From a virus, in the IMG/VR virus record IMGVR_UViG_3300035666_000004, positions 1 through 64,000 of that record: a DNA stretch of 64,000 nucleotides. One strand, written 5' to 3'. The notes under the pieces are model-generated. The model was not told where the DNA came from and did not search any database. It was given only the letters and a program-made list of their open reading frames with translations. How positions within the stretch are numbered: the stretch's first letter is position 1; each line of letters starts with the position of its first letter. Positions 1 to 8,515 of the stretch are shown here, piece after piece. The position numbers and the translations under genes are program-made.

Positions 1-314
1 TTGCCCAATAAATTTTGTATTTCTTCGTAACCATTTTCAGAATAGAATTTATGATCTGGGGTAGTTGTTATTTTTGTACCATCAGAGAACTCTACATCCA
101 CTCCATTCTTCTTACCATTGTCATAAGATGCGAGTATTCTTTTAAATTCTGATTTACCAGTGGTGTGATTGTGGGAATATATTTTTATGTCATTACCTTC
201 TTTTATTAATTTATGTAATTTACTTGCACCAATTTTAATTCTTGATCTTAAGTTTTTGTTTCCTTTTGTATTTTTATAATTTTCTATCAAAATATCTGTT
301 TTTCCAGAAACACA
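1..314 (-). other. Intein 2 (N-terminal part), inserted just before TerL Walker B
   Basis: The last 104 codons visible in TerL stop resembling a terminase at Cys593. The segment starts CVSGKTDILI, a typical intein block A. About 90 residues later comes DGTKITTTPDHKFYS, a typical block B (TxxH). It follows GANSSHSNLL, where related TerLs continue with the Walker B Asp-Glu. The endonuclease and C-terminal splice block lie beyond base 1, so the size, the +1 residue and any endonuclease cannot be read. It is unrelated in sequence to intein 1 apart from the splice motifs. Confidence 0.82.
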
Positions 315-2090
315 TAGCAAATTTGAATGCGAACTATTAGCTCCTGTTATAGTCGCAACAACAATTTTCATCCAAGACGAGCTGCCATCTTTGTTTTTGA
401 TTGTTATCTCTTTGCTGTTTTGTGTATTTAAGAACATTCCATGATGTTCTAAGTACGGGGCGATTTTAGTTAAAAAAGTATTTGTATAGCTTTTTGCTGC
501 TGTAGCTTGGGGAACAATTGCTGCCATGTGACATATTGTAGCTCCAAAGTGGGCCATCAAAATAACTGAAAGTATTGATTCAGTTAAAGTATTGTGGGAT
601 ATTATCCCATTGCTCCAGTACGAGTGATCATTTTCTACGGTTAAGTCAAAGAAATGAACATCCTGTTTTTCTTCTACTTTTTTAACTTTAATCCATTTAT
701 ATGCTAATATATTTTTCCATTTATTATATTCCAAATCATCCATTCTGCCGGATTCAAATGCCCATTCACATAATTTATTTAATTTATCTCTTGAGATGGA
801 ATCGTACTTTTGACAAATTTTTGGTTTTTCATTTTTTAAATTTCTTATTCTTATCTTAGAATTTTGATATTTATCTATTAATGGTTTTACAAATTTTAAT
901 GGAATCGAGTCATGTGCATCTGGGATTTGAGTTGTTACTGTATCTAATGATTTTGCCTTTTTAACATTAAAAGTTACACCAGAGCTTAACAATGATGATA
1001 GATCGTGAGCGTTTACAATTAAGCATGAAACTGCATGTTTTTGTAAACCCCTCAGTTTATTATTTTCTCTAAATCTAGAATTTACGCCTAAATATGCTAG
1101 TAGTAATTGTGTTTGTCGTAACATTTCTTTTGATGTAATAGATATATCTAAGCTGCCTCTGGTTGACACTGTTCCATCTGTATCAAATAATCCTGAATAA
1201 AATCCTGCTGCGTAAGATTTTGACGTAAAGCAAATATCTGGAACTGTTTTTTCGTATGAATATCCGTAATGCACACCCCATTCATCTAATTTTTGTACAA
1301 AATCTTTACTGGTTACTGTGTATGTACATATTCCATCATATCTTGGCTCTCTTCCAGCATATTTTAGACATTGTTTTTTCCAGAAATTTATTACATATTC
1401 ATCTATTGATGACAGTGATACATGGTTAAGATCGCCATATATTTTTCCATTTTTATCTGGGGATTTTTTCTTTTTAGTTAAAGATAGCCCACCGTCTCCG
1501 CAAAGTAGGCCAAGTAGATATCCTATTTCAAATTCTTCTTTATTTACTGTAAATTTAGTTTTATCGACAGACGCTTGAATATAATCTTTTTCTGTTAAAT
1601 CTGATATTTTTTTCCATTGTGGACCCGAATCGTCTGACCAAGACCAGACTCTATGAATAGGAGATCCAGTAACTTGAAGTCCGTTATCTGTGGTTAAAGT
1701 AAAGCCATTTTTAATTCCATCATCTATCCAATTGGTTATTTTTTGCCAAGAAAAGCCAGTCCAGATAACTTCTCCAAGTTTTGCGTCTTCTATCTTGATT
1801 AGACCGCGATCTTTTGATATAAGAAGAGATCCTTTTTCTACGCATTTATAGCTTTCTCTTGAAGAAATTGTAATTACAGACGGTGATTTCCAACTTTCAT
1901 TTTTTCTATACATGTCATATACATCATACATCCATTCAATAGGACTAGAATTTGAATCTGGATCTATAGATGAATCTGGTAAATCAAGTCCGAGGAAATT
2001 GTGTACCCAATTTTTCAAATGTTCTTTGTCATGAAATTTCACGAGAAATGTTTTTGCTAAATTTTCATCAAATTTAAAGTCTACACTCAT
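1..2090 (-). CDS. Terminase large subunit (TerL) precursor with two inteins, 3' end outside the window
   Basis: Packaging motor ATPase/nuclease that translocates DNA into the prohead. The frame is open from ATG 2090 to the window edge (696 residues visible). Extein residues 1-82 end in ITISSRESYK, a Walker A of the phage SSRxxxKT type. Intein 1 is residues 83-500. The extein resumes with TLTESILSVILMAHF and AHMAAI-like motor sequence (residues 501-592) ending GANSSHSNLL, the stretch that precedes Walker B (xxDE) in this family. Intein 2 begins at Cys593 and leaves the window. The start codon overlaps the stop of the probable small terminase (ATGA), so the two are translationally coupled. The rest of the ATPase and the nuclease domain are not visible. 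The TerL call rests on family resemblance and on the neighbour. Confidence 0.88.
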   Translation of the reverse strand, partial: MSVDFKFDENLAKTFLVKFHDKEHLKNWVHNFLGLDLPDSSIDPDSNSSPIEWMYDVYDMYRKNESWKSPSVITISSRESYKCVEKGSLLISKDRGLIKIEDAKLGEVIWTGFSWQKITNWIDDGIKNGFTLTTDNGLQVTGSPIHRVWSWSDDSGPQWKKISDLTEKDYIQASVDKTKFTVNKEEFEIGYLLGLLCGDGGLSLTKKKKSPDKNGKIYGDLNHVSLSSIDEYVINFWKKQCLKYAGREPRYDGICTYTVTSKDFVQKLDEWGVHYGYSYEKTVPDICFTSKSYAAGFYSGLFDTDGTVSTRGSLDISITSKEMLRQTQLLLAYLGVNSRFRENNKLRGLQKHAVSCLIVNAHDLSSLLSSGVTFNVKKAKSLDTVTTQIPDAHDSIPLKFVKPLIDKYQNSKIRIRNLKNEKPKICQKYDSISRDKLNKLCEWAFESGRMDDLEYNKWKNILAYKWIKVKKVEEKQDVHFFDLTVENDHSYWSNGIISHNTLTESILSVILMAHFGATICHMAAIVPQATAAKSYTNTFLTKIAPYLEHHGMFLNTQNSKEITIKNKDGSSSWMKIVVATITGANSSHSNLLCVSGKTDILIENYKNTKGNKNLRSRIKIGASKLHKLIKEGNDIKIYSHNHTTGKSEFKRILASYDNGKKNGVDVEFSDGTKITTTPDHKFYSENGYEEIQNLLG
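591..1844 (-). other. Intein 1 with LAGLIDADG endonuclease, inserted in TerL Walker A
   Basis: A 418-residue protein-splicing element, precursor residues 83-500. The N-terminal splice block starts CVEKGSLLIS directly after SSRESYK. The C-terminal block reads DLTVENDHSY..NGIISHN followed by Thr, giving Cys1 at one end and His-Asn/Thr+1 at the other. Two dodecapeptide motifs of a DOD homing endonuclease are present: LLGLLCGDGGLS (about 192-203) and AGFYSGLFDTDG (about 295-306). Both acidic residues (GDG, TDG) are kept, so the nuclease may be active. Splicing would rebuild SSRESYK-T, placing the junction between the catalytic Lys and the Thr of Walker A. The motor should therefore be inactive before splicing (inference). 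Confidence 0.9.
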
Positions 2091-2722
2091 CGTTTTTTAG
2101 CCTCTGATAGAATAGCCAATATTTTAGCTGCATCTTCTGATGATAGTTCACCATTGCCAGACTTATCCGCATGAACTGAAACATTTATATCTTGCGTATT
2201 CGTTATCTCAACTTTAGAGTTTTTATCTTGGCCTGTTATTTTTAACAAACCTTCAGTAATCTTTAAGAGGTTTTGAAGAGACCCGATTGCCATTGTTCCC
2301 TCTAGATCTTTTTCATCACCTGATTGCAAATATTTTTTAAGTTTATCAGATTGCTGTTTTCTTGCAACGGCTAATAAATCTGCATACAATTCTGTTGTTT
2401 CAAGTTGTGCTTTAGCAACTTTATCCCTGATTCGTCTTTGAAGCATCATTGCGTATGCGTCTTTGTTTTCATCCCAACGGTATTTAATTCTAGCATCAAT
2501 TATTGCTTCTACCGGAAACGCTTTGTTAAGTCTATGGATTTCTTCAATTGATGAGCCGTTTAGGAATAATTCAAACATTTTTGCTGCAGATTCTGGAGCT
2601 AGTCCTTTTCCGCCATTTGCGATATATCTTTCTAAGTCTATGATTTCTTTGGACGTTAAAATACCTGCCGCAAGATCAGCATAATCTCCAGGTCGATATA
2701 ATTGAAGCCCTTTTTGTTCCAT
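2087..2722 (-). CDS. Probable terminase small subunit (TerS)
   Basis: A 211-aa protein directly upstream of TerL and overlapping it by 4 bases. Residues about 40-90 (SAAKMFELFLNGSSIEEI...) look like a helix-turn-helix DNA-binding region. The C-terminal third has LKITEGLLKITGQD followed by a polar stretch ending KVEIT, a pattern common in small terminase-type proteins. A small terminase recognises the packaging site and loads TerL. Assignment is mainly from position and composition. There is no Shine-Dalgarno: the ATG lies 7 bases after a TATATA -10 element. Confidence 0.62.
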   Translation of the reverse strand: MEQKGLQLYRPGDYADLAAGILTSKEIIDLERYIANGGKGLAPESAAKMFELFLNGSSIEEIHRLNKAFPVEAIIDARIKYRWDENKDAYAMMLQRRIRDKVAKAQLETTELYADLLAVARKQQSDKLKKYLQSGDEKDLEGTMAIGSLQNLLKITEGLLKITGQDKNSKVEITNTQDINVSVHADKSGNGELSSEDAAKILAILSEAKKR

Positions 2723-2741
2723 AGTATAATATATACCACAT
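2723..2741 (-). promoter_or_regulatory. Extended -10 promoter of terS, leaderless geometry
   Basis: On the minus strand AATGTGGTATATA ends 7 bases before the ATG at 2722. TGG followed by TATATA matches an extended -10 box. The expected start point falls at or next to the ATG. Shared with the promoters near 5380, 8425, 13494 and 21292. Confidence 0.6.
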
Positions 2742-3070
2742 TAATCTATATCATTTGAATCTATGACCTTTTTTTTGCCAAAATAGACAATTACCCTAGT
2801 TTCATTCCACAAAAGAGATTGAGTCCACCTGCAGATGGCTACTAACGCCGAATTAAGCTGTTCTTTTGTGAATACATCTCCCTTTTGAGTCTTGCAGCGA
2901 TATGTGACCGTTTTTGTTTCTATGTCTACATTTGCCTCAGATGATTTTACCGATGGAATGAGCAATGGCCATCTTTTTAATTGCAAAGCTTGCGCTTCAT
3001 GAATTGCGCCAATTCTTACCGTAACGCCTTTTAAATATAGTAATTGTTCTCTTACTTTTTGAGAATCCAT
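2741..3070 (-). CDS. Hypothetical protein, 109 aa
   Basis: Not recognised. Soluble, mixed alpha/beta composition with a basic C-terminus (YFGKKKVIDSNDID). It starts 1 base after the nuclease gene stop and so belongs to the sigma-groES-nuclease operon. The next promoter, for terS, lies at the end of this gene. Confidence 0.6.
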   Translation of the reverse strand: MDSQKVREQLLYLKGVTVRIGAIHEAQALQLKRWPLLIPSVKSSEANVDIETKTVTYRCKTQKGDVFTKEQLNSALVAICRWTQSLLWNETRVIVYFGKKKVIDSNDID

Positions 3071-3071
3071 T

Positions 3072-4082
3072 CTACACTCCTTGTTTTAAACTTGGGCAAT
3101 TTTCGTAAATTTTTCTTAATATTTGTTCTTTGTGATTTTGTAACTGGTTCTCTTCAAAGAATCTATTAGAGAACTGACTAAAAGCTTTGCTAATACCATC
3201 TGATTCTTTAATATCAATAACTTTCATCTCGTCAGTATACTCTGTTTTAATTTTAACTGAATCTGGAAGTGTCTTAGATATTTTTTTAATAAAGTCTCTT
3301 GTACCTTTTAATTCTACGTAAGTTCTGTTTGATGGCGGCACATCTGGTATTTCTTGTCCTTCTTCAATAACAACTTTTGTAAATGGTTCAGATACGCTTG
3401 ATGGTGTTGGAAAGAATTTTCTATTCCCAGAGCTGTACAATGCAGTTATTCCTTTGACTTCTCCAATATCAGATCTAGTTAAATGCCTAGTTGTTCCTAC
3501 ATAAAGTACTTTGTCAAATTCTTGAGATTTATGTATATGACCAGATATAAATTTGATATCAGTTGGGTACTGTGAAAGATCAAATCCATGAGGTGCATAG
3601 AAACCATTCTCATACATACAACCTTGAAATTCAGTATGACAAAGGATTGTTTTGATTCCTTTGGAGTATGCCTCTAAAACTTTTTCTTTAAAAACGTCTT
3701 CTTTGCGAATATAACCAATCGCCCCTACTCCGTTTGCTATCTGTATAACGTCTTCTTTAATTATATTTATTTGATCATCGTGGGCTCTCATAGCCGATGC
3801 TGTTCCATCTTGGTTCATATCGTGATTGCCTTCTAAAGCAAACACTTTTACTGATTTGTTCTGGTTAAACTTATTAAATTGTTTTCGCCAAAAATTCATT
3901 ACCTCTACTCTGGTAACTGCGAAATCGTTATATTGATCTCCCATAAACACAACATGAACTTCAGATTCTTTGCTGAAATCATTGGCAATTCCAATAATCC
4001 AATCAATAATTTTGGATACTTCTTCAGTGTCCTCTTTTCTTACGTGCATGTCGCCTATAGGCAATATAACATAATTATCCAA
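3072..4082 (-). CDS. SbcD/Mre11/gp47-like metallophosphoesterase nuclease subunit
   Basis: A 336-aa calcineurin-like nuclease. The two-metal site is readable in order: GDMH (10-13), GDQ (48-50), GNHD (85-88), CHTE (148-151) and GHIH (181-184). This order and spacing is that of Mre11/SbcD and T4 gp47, which pair with a Rad50-like ATPase to process double-strand ends during recombination. The likely partner is the ATPase at 11792-13501, on the other strand. It overlaps the groES-like gene by 8 bases. The C-terminal 130 residues are a capping-type region without recognised motifs. Confidence 0.85.
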   Translation of the reverse strand: MDNYVILPIGDMHVRKEDTEEVSKIIDWIIGIANDFSKESEVHVVFMGDQYNDFAVTRVEVMNFWRKQFNKFNQNKSVKVFALEGNHDMNQDGTASAMRAHDDQINIIKEDVIQIANGVGAIGYIRKEDVFKEKVLEAYSKGIKTILCHTEFQGCMYENGFYAPHGFDLSQYPTDIKFISGHIHKSQEFDKVLYVGTTRHLTRSDIGEVKGITALYSSGNRKFFPTPSSVSEPFTKVVIEEGQEIPDVPPSNRTYVELKGTRDFIKKISKTLPDSVKIKTEYTDEMKVIDIKESDGISKAFSQFSNRFFEENQLQNHKEQILRKIYENCPSLKQGV

Positions 4083-4362
4083 TTTTATATCCTATTATTT
4101 CATTTTCTGGACATAAAACAAAGTTATTTTCTTCAAATGAAAACAATGTCTTAGCCCATGGTTTTAAACCAGAATCTCCACGAATAATTACTTTGTCTCC
4201 TGGTTTTAAATCTGTCTCACCTAATTTATAGCACATAACAAGTTCACAGTCAATTAGATTGATACGTTGAGAGATTCTTACTAGACCTCCTGACGTATCC
4301 GACTCTATTTTTTTAAATTCTGGTTGCTTAATTGCTAATAAACCTTTATTTGTACCTAACAT
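4075..4362 (-). CDS. GroES-like co-chaperonin
   Basis: 95 aa, the size of GroES (97 in E. coli). The pattern follows GroES: an N-terminal strand GLLAIKQPEF, a mobile-loop-like segment ending SGGLVRI (compare AGGIVL), then LKPGDKVIIRGDSG (compare VGDIVIFNDGYG), and a terminal NEIIGYKIG (compare SDILAIVE). It would cap the folding chamber of the phage GroEL-like protein at 8753-10534. The start follows GGAG with good spacing. It sits between a sigma-like gene and the nuclease. Assignment is from motif pattern only; a T4 gp31-type cap is equally possible. Confidence 0.68.
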   Translation of the reverse strand: MLGTNKGLLAIKQPEFKKIESDTSGGLVRISQRINLIDCELVMCYKLGETDLKPGDKVIIRGDSGLKPWAKTLFSFEENNFVLCPENEIIGYKIG

Positions 4363-4370
4363 ATTGTCTC

Positions 4371-5369
4371 CTAAAACATTTCTTTAATATCGCCAATTTT
4401 TAAAAACAATACTTTTTGCTCTAGCGGCGTTAGTGTTTTTAAGATTTTTAGTATTTTTAATTTTAAATCATTGTTTTCTATCTCATTTAACAAGTCTAAG
4501 CCACTTACTAACTTTTCGCCAAGTGTTAGATTGTTATCGTATTTTTCATCAATGCTACATACTTGATTTGCTGCTGCATCAATTAAAGATAGATCGTCTG
4601 CTGTTGTTCCTGCGAAACTTTCATTAACAAATGATTTTAAGTCTTCGCCAGAGATATCTGCATCCTTTAATTTTGCCTTCCTAGCTCTATATAGTATTCT
4701 TTTGTCTTTAGGCGGTAATTTGACCAAAGTCGCTGAATAATCTTCTGACATATTTAAAGTCATTCTGCCGATTGCAACAGATCTAAACACTGTTTTATAA
4801 GGAGGAACAAAATTATCTATGGCTTCTAATAAACCCCTTGAAGCATCTTGTATGAGGTCCATATAATCTACGTGGTGTTCTGAGGTTTTAGACCAAAACA
4901 ACTTAGCTCTATTAATAGCTAGCGGTAAATTAGTTTCGCAAAGGCTCTTTCTTAATGAAAGTATTTCTTCGTAAGTATTTTGAAGTTCTTTTTTATGAGG
5001 TCCTTCGTAGTTATCTAGGACCCATTTAACAAATAGATAGTTAATTCTAAATCTGTGTAGTTTTTTGGCGTCTTTTGATAAAAGTATTGGAAACATCTTT
5101 TTAGAAAAAGTATCTTGTCTTTCTCTAAAATAAGGTCTTACAGACAATTTGTTTTTCTTTACTTCCAATATATAGTATATAAAATCTTCGTATGTTTTTT
5201 CTCCGTGCGAAGTGGACAATAAAGTGGATTTAAATGTTCTTTCTAGTTTAAATAGTTTGTTAAGGTTCTCTTTTTGAGACTTTCCATTTAAACTATCGCT
5301 ATCTTTTAGCGCAACATCTAAATCTGCTATAAATTTTTTAAAAAGTGTAGGCTGTTGTTTCTGTTTCAT
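4371..5369 (-). CDS. Sigma-70-like factor lacking the region 4.2 helix-turn-helix
   Basis: 332 aa. Region 2 is visible at about residues 148-205: ETNLPLAINRAKLFW...DYMDLIQDASRGLLEAIDNF, matching the core-binding and -10-binding helices of sigma-70 proteins. The C-terminus reads LKTLTPLEQKVLFLKIGDI then stops, so region 4.1 is present but the promoter-binding HTH is missing. The longer frame back to 5468 would overlap the helicase. ATG 5369 is preferred because a TGTGGTATG -10 element ends 5 bases upstream. There is no Shine-Dalgarno. A separate region-4-like protein is encoded at 17269-17472. Likely directs phage-specific transcription. Confidence 0.75.
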   Translation of the reverse strand: MKQKQQPTLFKKFIADLDVALKDSDSLNGKSQKENLNKLFKLERTFKSTLLSTSHGEKTYEDFIYYILEVKKNKLSVRPYFRERQDTFSKKMFPILLSKDAKKLHRFRINYLFVKWVLDNYEGPHKKELQNTYEEILSLRKSLCETNLPLAINRAKLFWSKTSEHHVDYMDLIQDASRGLLEAIDNFVPPYKTVFRSVAIGRMTLNMSEDYSATLVKLPPKDKRILYRARKAKLKDADISGEDLKSFVNESFAGTTADDLSLIDAAANQVCSIDEKYDNNLTLGEKLVSGLDLLNEIENNDLKLKILKILKTLTPLEQKVLFLKIGDIKEMF

Positions 5370-5387
5370 AAACACACATACCACATT
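5370..5387 (-). promoter_or_regulatory. Extended -10 promoter of the sigma-like gene, leaderless geometry
   Basis: Minus-strand AAATGTGGTATGTG ends 5 bases before ATG 5369. The predicted start point is the ATG itself. It lies within the 3' end of the helicase gene. Confidence 0.55.
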
Positions 5388-5388
5388 T

Positions 5389-6876
5389 TTATATCTCTTG
5401 TACGTCTCCCAGTTGTTCGTATATACCAATTCGCGTATCACAGTGCCTTTCCATTGATGGAGAGCCATTTACTTTGAAATCTACTACTATTACGTCTTCT
5501 TTTCCTGGTACGATCCTAGTGCCCCTGCCTATAGCTTGTTTTATTTTGATTTCTGACATCCCACCCTGTAAATATATTAGACAGCCAGTTGGTCTCAAAT
5601 CAACTCCAGTAGCAATTGCTGAGGTTCCTATTAATAGTTTTGTTTCTCCAGAATTGAATCTTTCTATAATAGCTTCATTATCAGGGTCCCAGTATTCTTT
5701 TGGCAAGATGTCTCTGAGTTTCGTTCCATCTGCATTTTCTCTATTTGAAGCTCCGCCATGGGCAAACTCAAACGGTATTGTTATATAGTTTTTTAATGCA
5801 AGGAATTGGCCAAATTCTTCAATTAGTATTACAGTTGGTCTATTGGCTAAAGTTATAGCTTTATAAGCAAAATCTGCTGCTAGTTTGTTTACATTTGGAT
5901 TTAAATACAGTTGATTTTGAGTTTCTTTATTTATATCCTTTGCGCCAGCAAACCCTTTTGATGGAACATTAAATACTTTAAAAAAAGGTCTTGCAAGATA
6001 TTTTTCTTCTACTAGATCTTTAAAGTCTTTTCTATATACTACTGGTCCAGTGATTCCTTTTAGGACCATATCTGACCCGTCATTTCTCATTTGAGTTGCA
6101 GAAACAAAGAATCTGTATTGAGCATTTTTAAGCGCACCTAGGCACACTTTTTCAAAAGTTTCGCTTGGTGTAGTATGGGCTTCGTCGGCTATAAACATTT
6201 CTGTTTTACTGAAAAACTCATATTCTTCTGTTCCTGGCTCAATTCTTGTTAACGCCTGACCTGTTGCTATAGTGAATAGTTTTTTAATTTCTTTCTTTCC
6301 GTCACCATATTTACCAACGAATTTTTTACCAAATAAGTGTACCATTTCTTCGTATATTTGGTTTGTTATTGTTTTTGCTGGTGTCATTATAACCGTTTGA
6401 ACTGGAAGTTCTTTGCAGAGAGTAAACAAACATAGAGTTTTTCCTGCTCCAGTTGGTAATTCTATTGCACCATGGCCAGTTTTGATTAAAGCATCGACTG
6501 CAGCTCTTTGATATGTTCTTGGTGGAAACTTAGGGGCATGTTCCCATGGGATTTGTCTTTTTGGTTCTGGCTTTAATGGAGCCTGTTCTAATTCCCATCC
6601 AAATATATTTTGCAAATCTTGCCAAAGACCAGAGTAGGTACATGGTAACCCATCTTTGTTATAAAATAGTAAAGATCTTGTTTGATTCTTTTTTAATTCT
6701 TCTATTCTAGATTCAAATGCTTCTGGATCTTTTTTCTTCCAAAATATATTTTGTTTCATTTTTTGAAGTTGATAACCAACGCTTCTGTCTGTAAAAGACA
6801 AAAATCTTTTAACTTTATCGGAATCATCTGGGAGAATGATAACTGCTGGTGAATCGTATCTCATAATGTTGCTCAT
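5389..6876 (-). CDS. Superfamily 2 DNA helicase (UvsW/DEAH-type)
   Basis: 495 aa. After an N-terminal region of about 130 residues come PRTYQRAAVDAL (Q-like motif), LPTGAGKT (Walker A), MFIADEAHT (DEAH, motif II), FFVSATQ (motif III), and a C-terminal RecA-like domain with LLIGTSAIATGVDL (motif V) and KQAIGRGTR (motif VI with the arginine finger). T4 UvsW, of the same architecture, unwinds recombination intermediates and R-loops and rescues stalled forks. The start overlaps the end of the 508-aa gene by 4 bases. Confidence 0.88.
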   Translation of the reverse strand: MSNIMRYDSPAVIILPDDSDKVKRFLSFTDRSVGYQLQKMKQNIFWKKKDPEAFESRIEELKKNQTRSLLFYNKDGLPCTYSGLWQDLQNIFGWELEQAPLKPEPKRQIPWEHAPKFPPRTYQRAAVDALIKTGHGAIELPTGAGKTLCLFTLCKELPVQTVIMTPAKTITNQIYEEMVHLFGKKFVGKYGDGKKEIKKLFTIATGQALTRIEPGTEEYEFFSKTEMFIADEAHTTPSETFEKVCLGALKNAQYRFFVSATQMRNDGSDMVLKGITGPVVYRKDFKDLVEEKYLARPFFKVFNVPSKGFAGAKDINKETQNQLYLNPNVNKLAADFAYKAITLANRPTVILIEEFGQFLALKNYITIPFEFAHGGASNRENADGTKLRDILPKEYWDPDNEAIIERFNSGETKLLIGTSAIATGVDLRPTGCLIYLQGGMSEIKIKQAIGRGTRIVPGKEDVIVVDFKVNGSPSMERHCDTRIGIYEQLGDVQEI

Positions 6877-8399
6877 TTATTCTCCTGATCTTTATTATTA
6901 AGCAATGTTAAATTAACACTTTTTTCTGCTAATCTTTTAGCATTTTCTTTTAAAGCTATTGATTCTTTTTCCATCATTTCTTGAATATTACTTATAAGTA
7001 ATTCTAAAGATTTAACTTCGGTTTTAGACATTTCTCTTTCTTTTTGTGTAGTTTCTTCTTTTACTATATGTAGAGAAGATTGCTTAGAGTTTCTCTTTTT
7101 CTCTATATCTTCTAACATTTTTTTATGAAATTCTAATGCTTCAGATACATTTTCGTTTTCTGTGGAAATTCCTTCATCAAGAGGTTTGCCATTTAGTTTG
7201 TTAGTAACATTTTGTATTCTTTTGCGTTCATTTTCTATCCAAAGATGTTTATTCGCAACTTCGGCTTTTATTAGAACTGGAAGTTTTTCTGTCAAAATAT
7301 CATTTATAATAGATTCTGCATTTTCCCACAAAATAAACTTATTGCCAAAGAAGAATGAATCTGGACCAGGGAACCTTCTGGTATAACCAGACACTTGTCT
7401 TAATCCACTTGAGTCTAATTGCCAGAAGTTTTCTCCATCATATACCTGCATTGGTATCCAATCGTCTTTTTTGTCATAATTTGCAGTTCTTTCTTCATTT
7501 TTGAACAATGGGGAATATTCGATGTTAAATGTTTTTTGATATTCATTTTTAATGAATTCTTTAATTTTATCTATTTTTTCGTTTACTGTCATAGATGATA
7601 CTGTGGTTTCAAGTTGTTCAATTCTGTTTTTAGATTGTACATCTTTATTTTTTGGAGATGTTGCAATTAATCTTTTAAGTACTTCTAGCTGTTTTTTACT
7701 GACACCGTTTCCAGATTTTAGTTGAGATATACACGTATCGACCATACTTTTATGGAATTGTGACGGTTCTATTTCTTCTAATTCTGTTAATAATTTTGTA
7801 TTTTCTGTTTCTTTTTCTGGCGCTTCTAATGTAGTTTTTGTGTCTAATATTGGAATTGTTTTTGTAGATGTCTTTTTTAAACCCTTTTCAATATAAGAAA
7901 GTCTTTCTAGTAGGATTGCATCCCTTTGTGCCGAAATGTCTAAAATAGAGTTTAAATTTAATGCGTTTATAACACTATCATTAATTGTCATTACATACAT
8001 TACTCGTTTTATTACATCGTGTCCTTGTTCTAATATTGGAAAAACACCTTTTGTAATAGACATGAATGTATATCCCCAGTTAGGACCATCAAACACAACT
8101 TTTTTCTTAAATTTCTTTTTTACATTTTTATCGTTAAAGAAAATGTCCATTGCAAGTTTTTTAGAGAAAAAGAAAGTAAATTTTTTTTGGGTAAGTGCTG
8201 CATTAAGTAGACTGGCAGTCAGGATAGAGTTTACCGAAGTACTTTTATATCCTCCCTTAAGGACTTCTACCATCATTTCATTTAATTCTTTGTTTTTAGG
8301 CAAATGAGTAGTAATATCGGTAAGTTTGCCAATTGATTCATTCCCTTTTTTATTAACTTTTTCTATTAACTTTGATAAATCATTGAGATCATTTTTCAT
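6873..8399 (-). CDS. Hypothetical 508-aa protein with coiled-coil C-terminus
   Basis: Not recognised. Residues about 60-160 are rich in aromatic and basic residues (FFSKKLAMDIFFND, KKKFKKKVVFDGPNWGY). Residues about 280-385 form a second globular part with several Trp. From about 400 to the end it is charged and heptad-like (EKKRNSKQSS, KTEVKSLELL). First gene of the leftward transcription unit, with its own promoter at 8420-8448 and a CGGAG ribosome site. Its position beside the putative origin and upstream of a helicase would fit a replication or recombination role, but no motif shows it. Confidence 0.65.
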   Translation of the reverse strand: MKNDLNDLSKLIEKVNKKGNESIGKLTDITTHLPKNKELNEMMVEVLKGGYKSTSVNSILTASLLNAALTQKKFTFFFSKKLAMDIFFNDKNVKKKFKKKVVFDGPNWGYTFMSITKGVFPILEQGHDVIKRVMYVMTINDSVINALNLNSILDISAQRDAILLERLSYIEKGLKKTSTKTIPILDTKTTLEAPEKETENTKLLTELEEIEPSQFHKSMVDTCISQLKSGNGVSKKQLEVLKRLIATSPKNKDVQSKNRIEQLETTVSSMTVNEKIDKIKEFIKNEYQKTFNIEYSPLFKNEERTANYDKKDDWIPMQVYDGENFWQLDSSGLRQVSGYTRRFPGPDSFFFGNKFILWENAESIINDILTEKLPVLIKAEVANKHLWIENERKRIQNVTNKLNGKPLDEGISTENENVSEALEFHKKMLEDIEKKRNSKQSSLHIVKEETTQKEREMSKTEVKSLELLISNIQEMMEKESIALKENAKRLAEKSVNLTLLNNKDQENK

Positions 8400-8419
8400 T
8401 TTAGCTCCGATATACTAGA

Positions 8420-8448
8420 ATTATACCACATTATAAATAAATTTGCAA
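8420..8448 (-). promoter_or_regulatory. Leftward sigma-70-like promoter with extended -10
   Basis: On the minus strand TTGCAA (8448-8443), a 17-base spacer ending TGTGG, then TATAAT (8425-8420). The TGG before TATAAT gives an extended -10. It drives the 508-aa gene and probably the helicase. Confidence 0.75.
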
Positions 8449-8468
8449 ATATTTAGAAAATTTTGAGC

Positions 8469-8515
8469 AACTTTTCAAAAGTTTTCAGAAGTTTTTAAAA
8501 CTTTTCAGAACTTTT
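8469..8515. repeat. Phased AACTTTT palindromes
   Basis: Two perfect 7-1-7 palindromes, AACTTTT-C-AAAAGTT (8469-8483) and AAGTTTT-T-AAAACTT (8489-8503), have centres 20 bp apart. A further AACTTTT lies at 8509-8515. The half-sites repeat every 8-11 bp, so they fall on one face of the helix. This looks like an array of binding sites. Confidence 0.7.

Noticed and set aside
1318-1578. Plus-strand ORF of 86 codons
   Set aside because: Antisense to intein 1, with no start signals or homology.
5370-5468. Longer version of the sigma-like protein starting at 5468
   Set aside because: It would overlap the helicase by about 80 bases in another frame, has no ribosome site, and the promoter lies downstream of this start.
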